Assembly: GCA_036399835.1 (NCBI GenBank)
Contig: DASWMI010000219.1
Location: 1-5,854 of the forward strand
DNA from: DASYML01 sp036399835
GTDB taxonomy: Bacteria; Acidobacteriota; Blastocatellia; Pyrinomonadales; Pyrinomonadaceae
DNA length: 5,854 nt
Direction: 5' to 3'
Below, piece after piece: positions 5,632 to 5,854 of this stretch (positions are counted from its first letter, which is position 1; each line of letters starts with the position of its first letter). The notes below the pieces were generated by a model. That model did no database searches. It was not told where the DNA came from and saw only the letters and a program-made list of their open reading frames with translations. Position numbers and translations under genes: made by a program.

Positions 5632-5650
5632 AATCTTTCAAAACCTTTCA
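5621..5650. repeat. Three 10-bp tandem repeats at the small terminase start
   Basis: On the plus strand gaatctttca, aaatctttca and aaacctttca follow each other without gaps. The last two share nine of ten bases, as do the first two. The spacing equals about one helical turn, so a protein could contact each copy on the same face of the DNA. The run covers the TTG start codon and the first codons of the small terminase. It could be a terminase or repressor binding site, or simply the product of replication slippage. Confidence 0.8.
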
Positions 5651-5687
5651 TCTCAAACTCCCCACCGCCCTTTTTCACTTCACCCAT
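5628..5687 (-). other. Short leader frame (19 codons) overlapping the small terminase start
   Basis: ATG at 5687, with GGGG six bases upstream, opens MGEVKKGGGEFEMKGFERF and stops at TGA 5630-5628, which overlaps the terminase TTG start as TTGA. An internal in-frame ATG at 5651 has an even better ribosome site (GGGGAG, six bases away). The frame may deliver ribosomes to the weak TTG by re-initiation. It may also be the original N terminus of the small terminase: removing 20 bases (two repeat units) would join it in frame to KDSTENS. Not claimed as a functional peptide. Confidence 0.35.
5652..5663 (-). promoter_or_regulatory. Strong ribosome binding site GGGGAG before ATG 5651
   Basis: GGGGAG (5663-5658) lies six bases before an ATG that opens only seven codons before TGA. 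It is the best ribosome site in the spacer, and it is misplaced for the small terminase TTG at 5631, which lacks a well-spaced site of its own. This decides the interpretation of that start: either coupled re-initiation or displacement by the repeats. Confidence 0.5.
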
Positions 5688-5742
5688 AAGCTACCCCAAC
5701 AGACCCGCAATTTCTTCTCTCCCTACTTAATGTGCCAGCCCG

Positions 5743-5756
5743 AAGCGCGAACGCTC
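5743..5756 (-). other. Short hairpin at the stop of the upstream gene
   Basis: GAGCG, loop TTCG, CGCTT form a 5-bp stem (one G-T pair) that begins at the last base of the upstream TAG stop. No T run follows, so it is not a convincing intrinsic terminator; it may only stabilise the message end. The remaining spacer down to the terminase start shows no clear promoter. Confidence 0.3.
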
Positions 5757-5854
5757 TAGGTCAACTCGCCATATTTACGCTTTAGTTCTTTGACTTCCGT
5801 TTCCAGGTAAAGAACCTTCATGGAAAGCTTAGCAATCTCGCCTTCCTTCTCCTT
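5756..5854 (-). CDS. C-terminal end of a charged coiled-coil-like protein (cut by window edge)
   Basis: An open frame enters at base 5854 and runs 32 codons to TAG at 5758-5756. It reads KEKEGEIAKLSMKVLYLETE followed by VKELKRKYGELT. Hydrophobic residues (I7, L10, V14, L17, V21, L24, Y28, L31) recur at three- and four-residue intervals, a clear heptad pattern, with Lys and Glu in between, so this is a probable coiled coil. The rest is outside the window, so the function cannot be named. Genes just upstream of small terminases are often small DNA-binding or regulatory proteins, or the end of an early/lysis-type module, but nothing here decides that. The gene ends 125 bases before the small terminase start. 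Confidence 0.6.
   Translation of the reverse strand, partial: KEKEGEIAKLSMKVLYLETEVKELKRKYGELT

Noticed and set aside
5654..5722. 11-codon frame from TTG near 5710 with a GGGAGAG site
   Set aside because: Very short, TTG start, no motif or conserved-looking overlap; not supportable.
5726..5742. TGGCAC on the minus strand resembling a sigma-54 -24 element
   Set aside because: No TTGC-type -12 element at the required spacing.
5735..5768. TTGACC at the end of the upstream partial gene as a -35 box
   Set aside because: Good hexamer but no -10-like sequence 16-19 bp downstream.
1..5854. tRNA genes, CRISPR arrays, insertion sequences, attachment sites
   Set aside because: No cloverleaf, spaced repeat array, transposase or terminal inverted repeat was seen on either strand by eye.

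Overview
This window reads as the start of the late (packaging and head) region of a tailed double-stranded DNA phage or prophage. All supportable genes lie on the minus strand, so they are transcribed from high to low coordinates. The module is recognisable from gene order and protein motifs: small terminase, large terminase, portal, a set of four small proteins, scaffold-like protein, decoration-like protein, and the first 81 codons of a probable major capsid protein. Base composition looks close to 50% GC, and ribosome sites are Shine-Dalgarno type. The sequence gives no safe clue to the host genus, and no integrase, host gene or attachment site is visible, so free phage and prophage cannot be told apart.

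Layout from right to left: the 3' end of a charged, coiled-coil-like protein (5756-5854); a 124-bp spacer with three 10-bp repeats overlapping the start of the small terminase (5236-5631); the large terminase (3827-5236), overlapping it by one base as TAATG; and the portal (2418-3824), two bases further on. Then come four small genes: an unknown beta-rich protein (2170-2391), a 36-residue zinc-ribbon protein (2063-2173), a Com-like zinc-ribbon protein (1866-2066) and an unknown 103-residue protein (1545-1856). The first three are chained by two ATGA overlaps.

A non-coding gap follows (1446-1544 plus the terminator down to 1404). It holds an extended -10 promoter, a small hairpin and a very strong intrinsic terminator with a 16-bp stem and GAAA loop, all on the minus strand. 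After it come scaffold (657-1355), decoration protein (258-644) and capsid (1-244, cut by the window edge), each with a good ribosome site that overlaps or nearly overlaps the previous stop codon.

The terminase pair would bind and cut the DNA concatemer and pump it through the portal into a prohead built from capsid protein around the scaffold; the decoration protein would then bind the shell. The most unusual points are the promoter-leader-terminator unit in front of the highly expressed head genes (attenuator or roughly 100-nt small RNA), the twin tiny zinc ribbons, the 10-bp repeats that appear to have displaced the small terminase start, and a glutamine at the expected Walker B catalytic glutamate of the large terminase.
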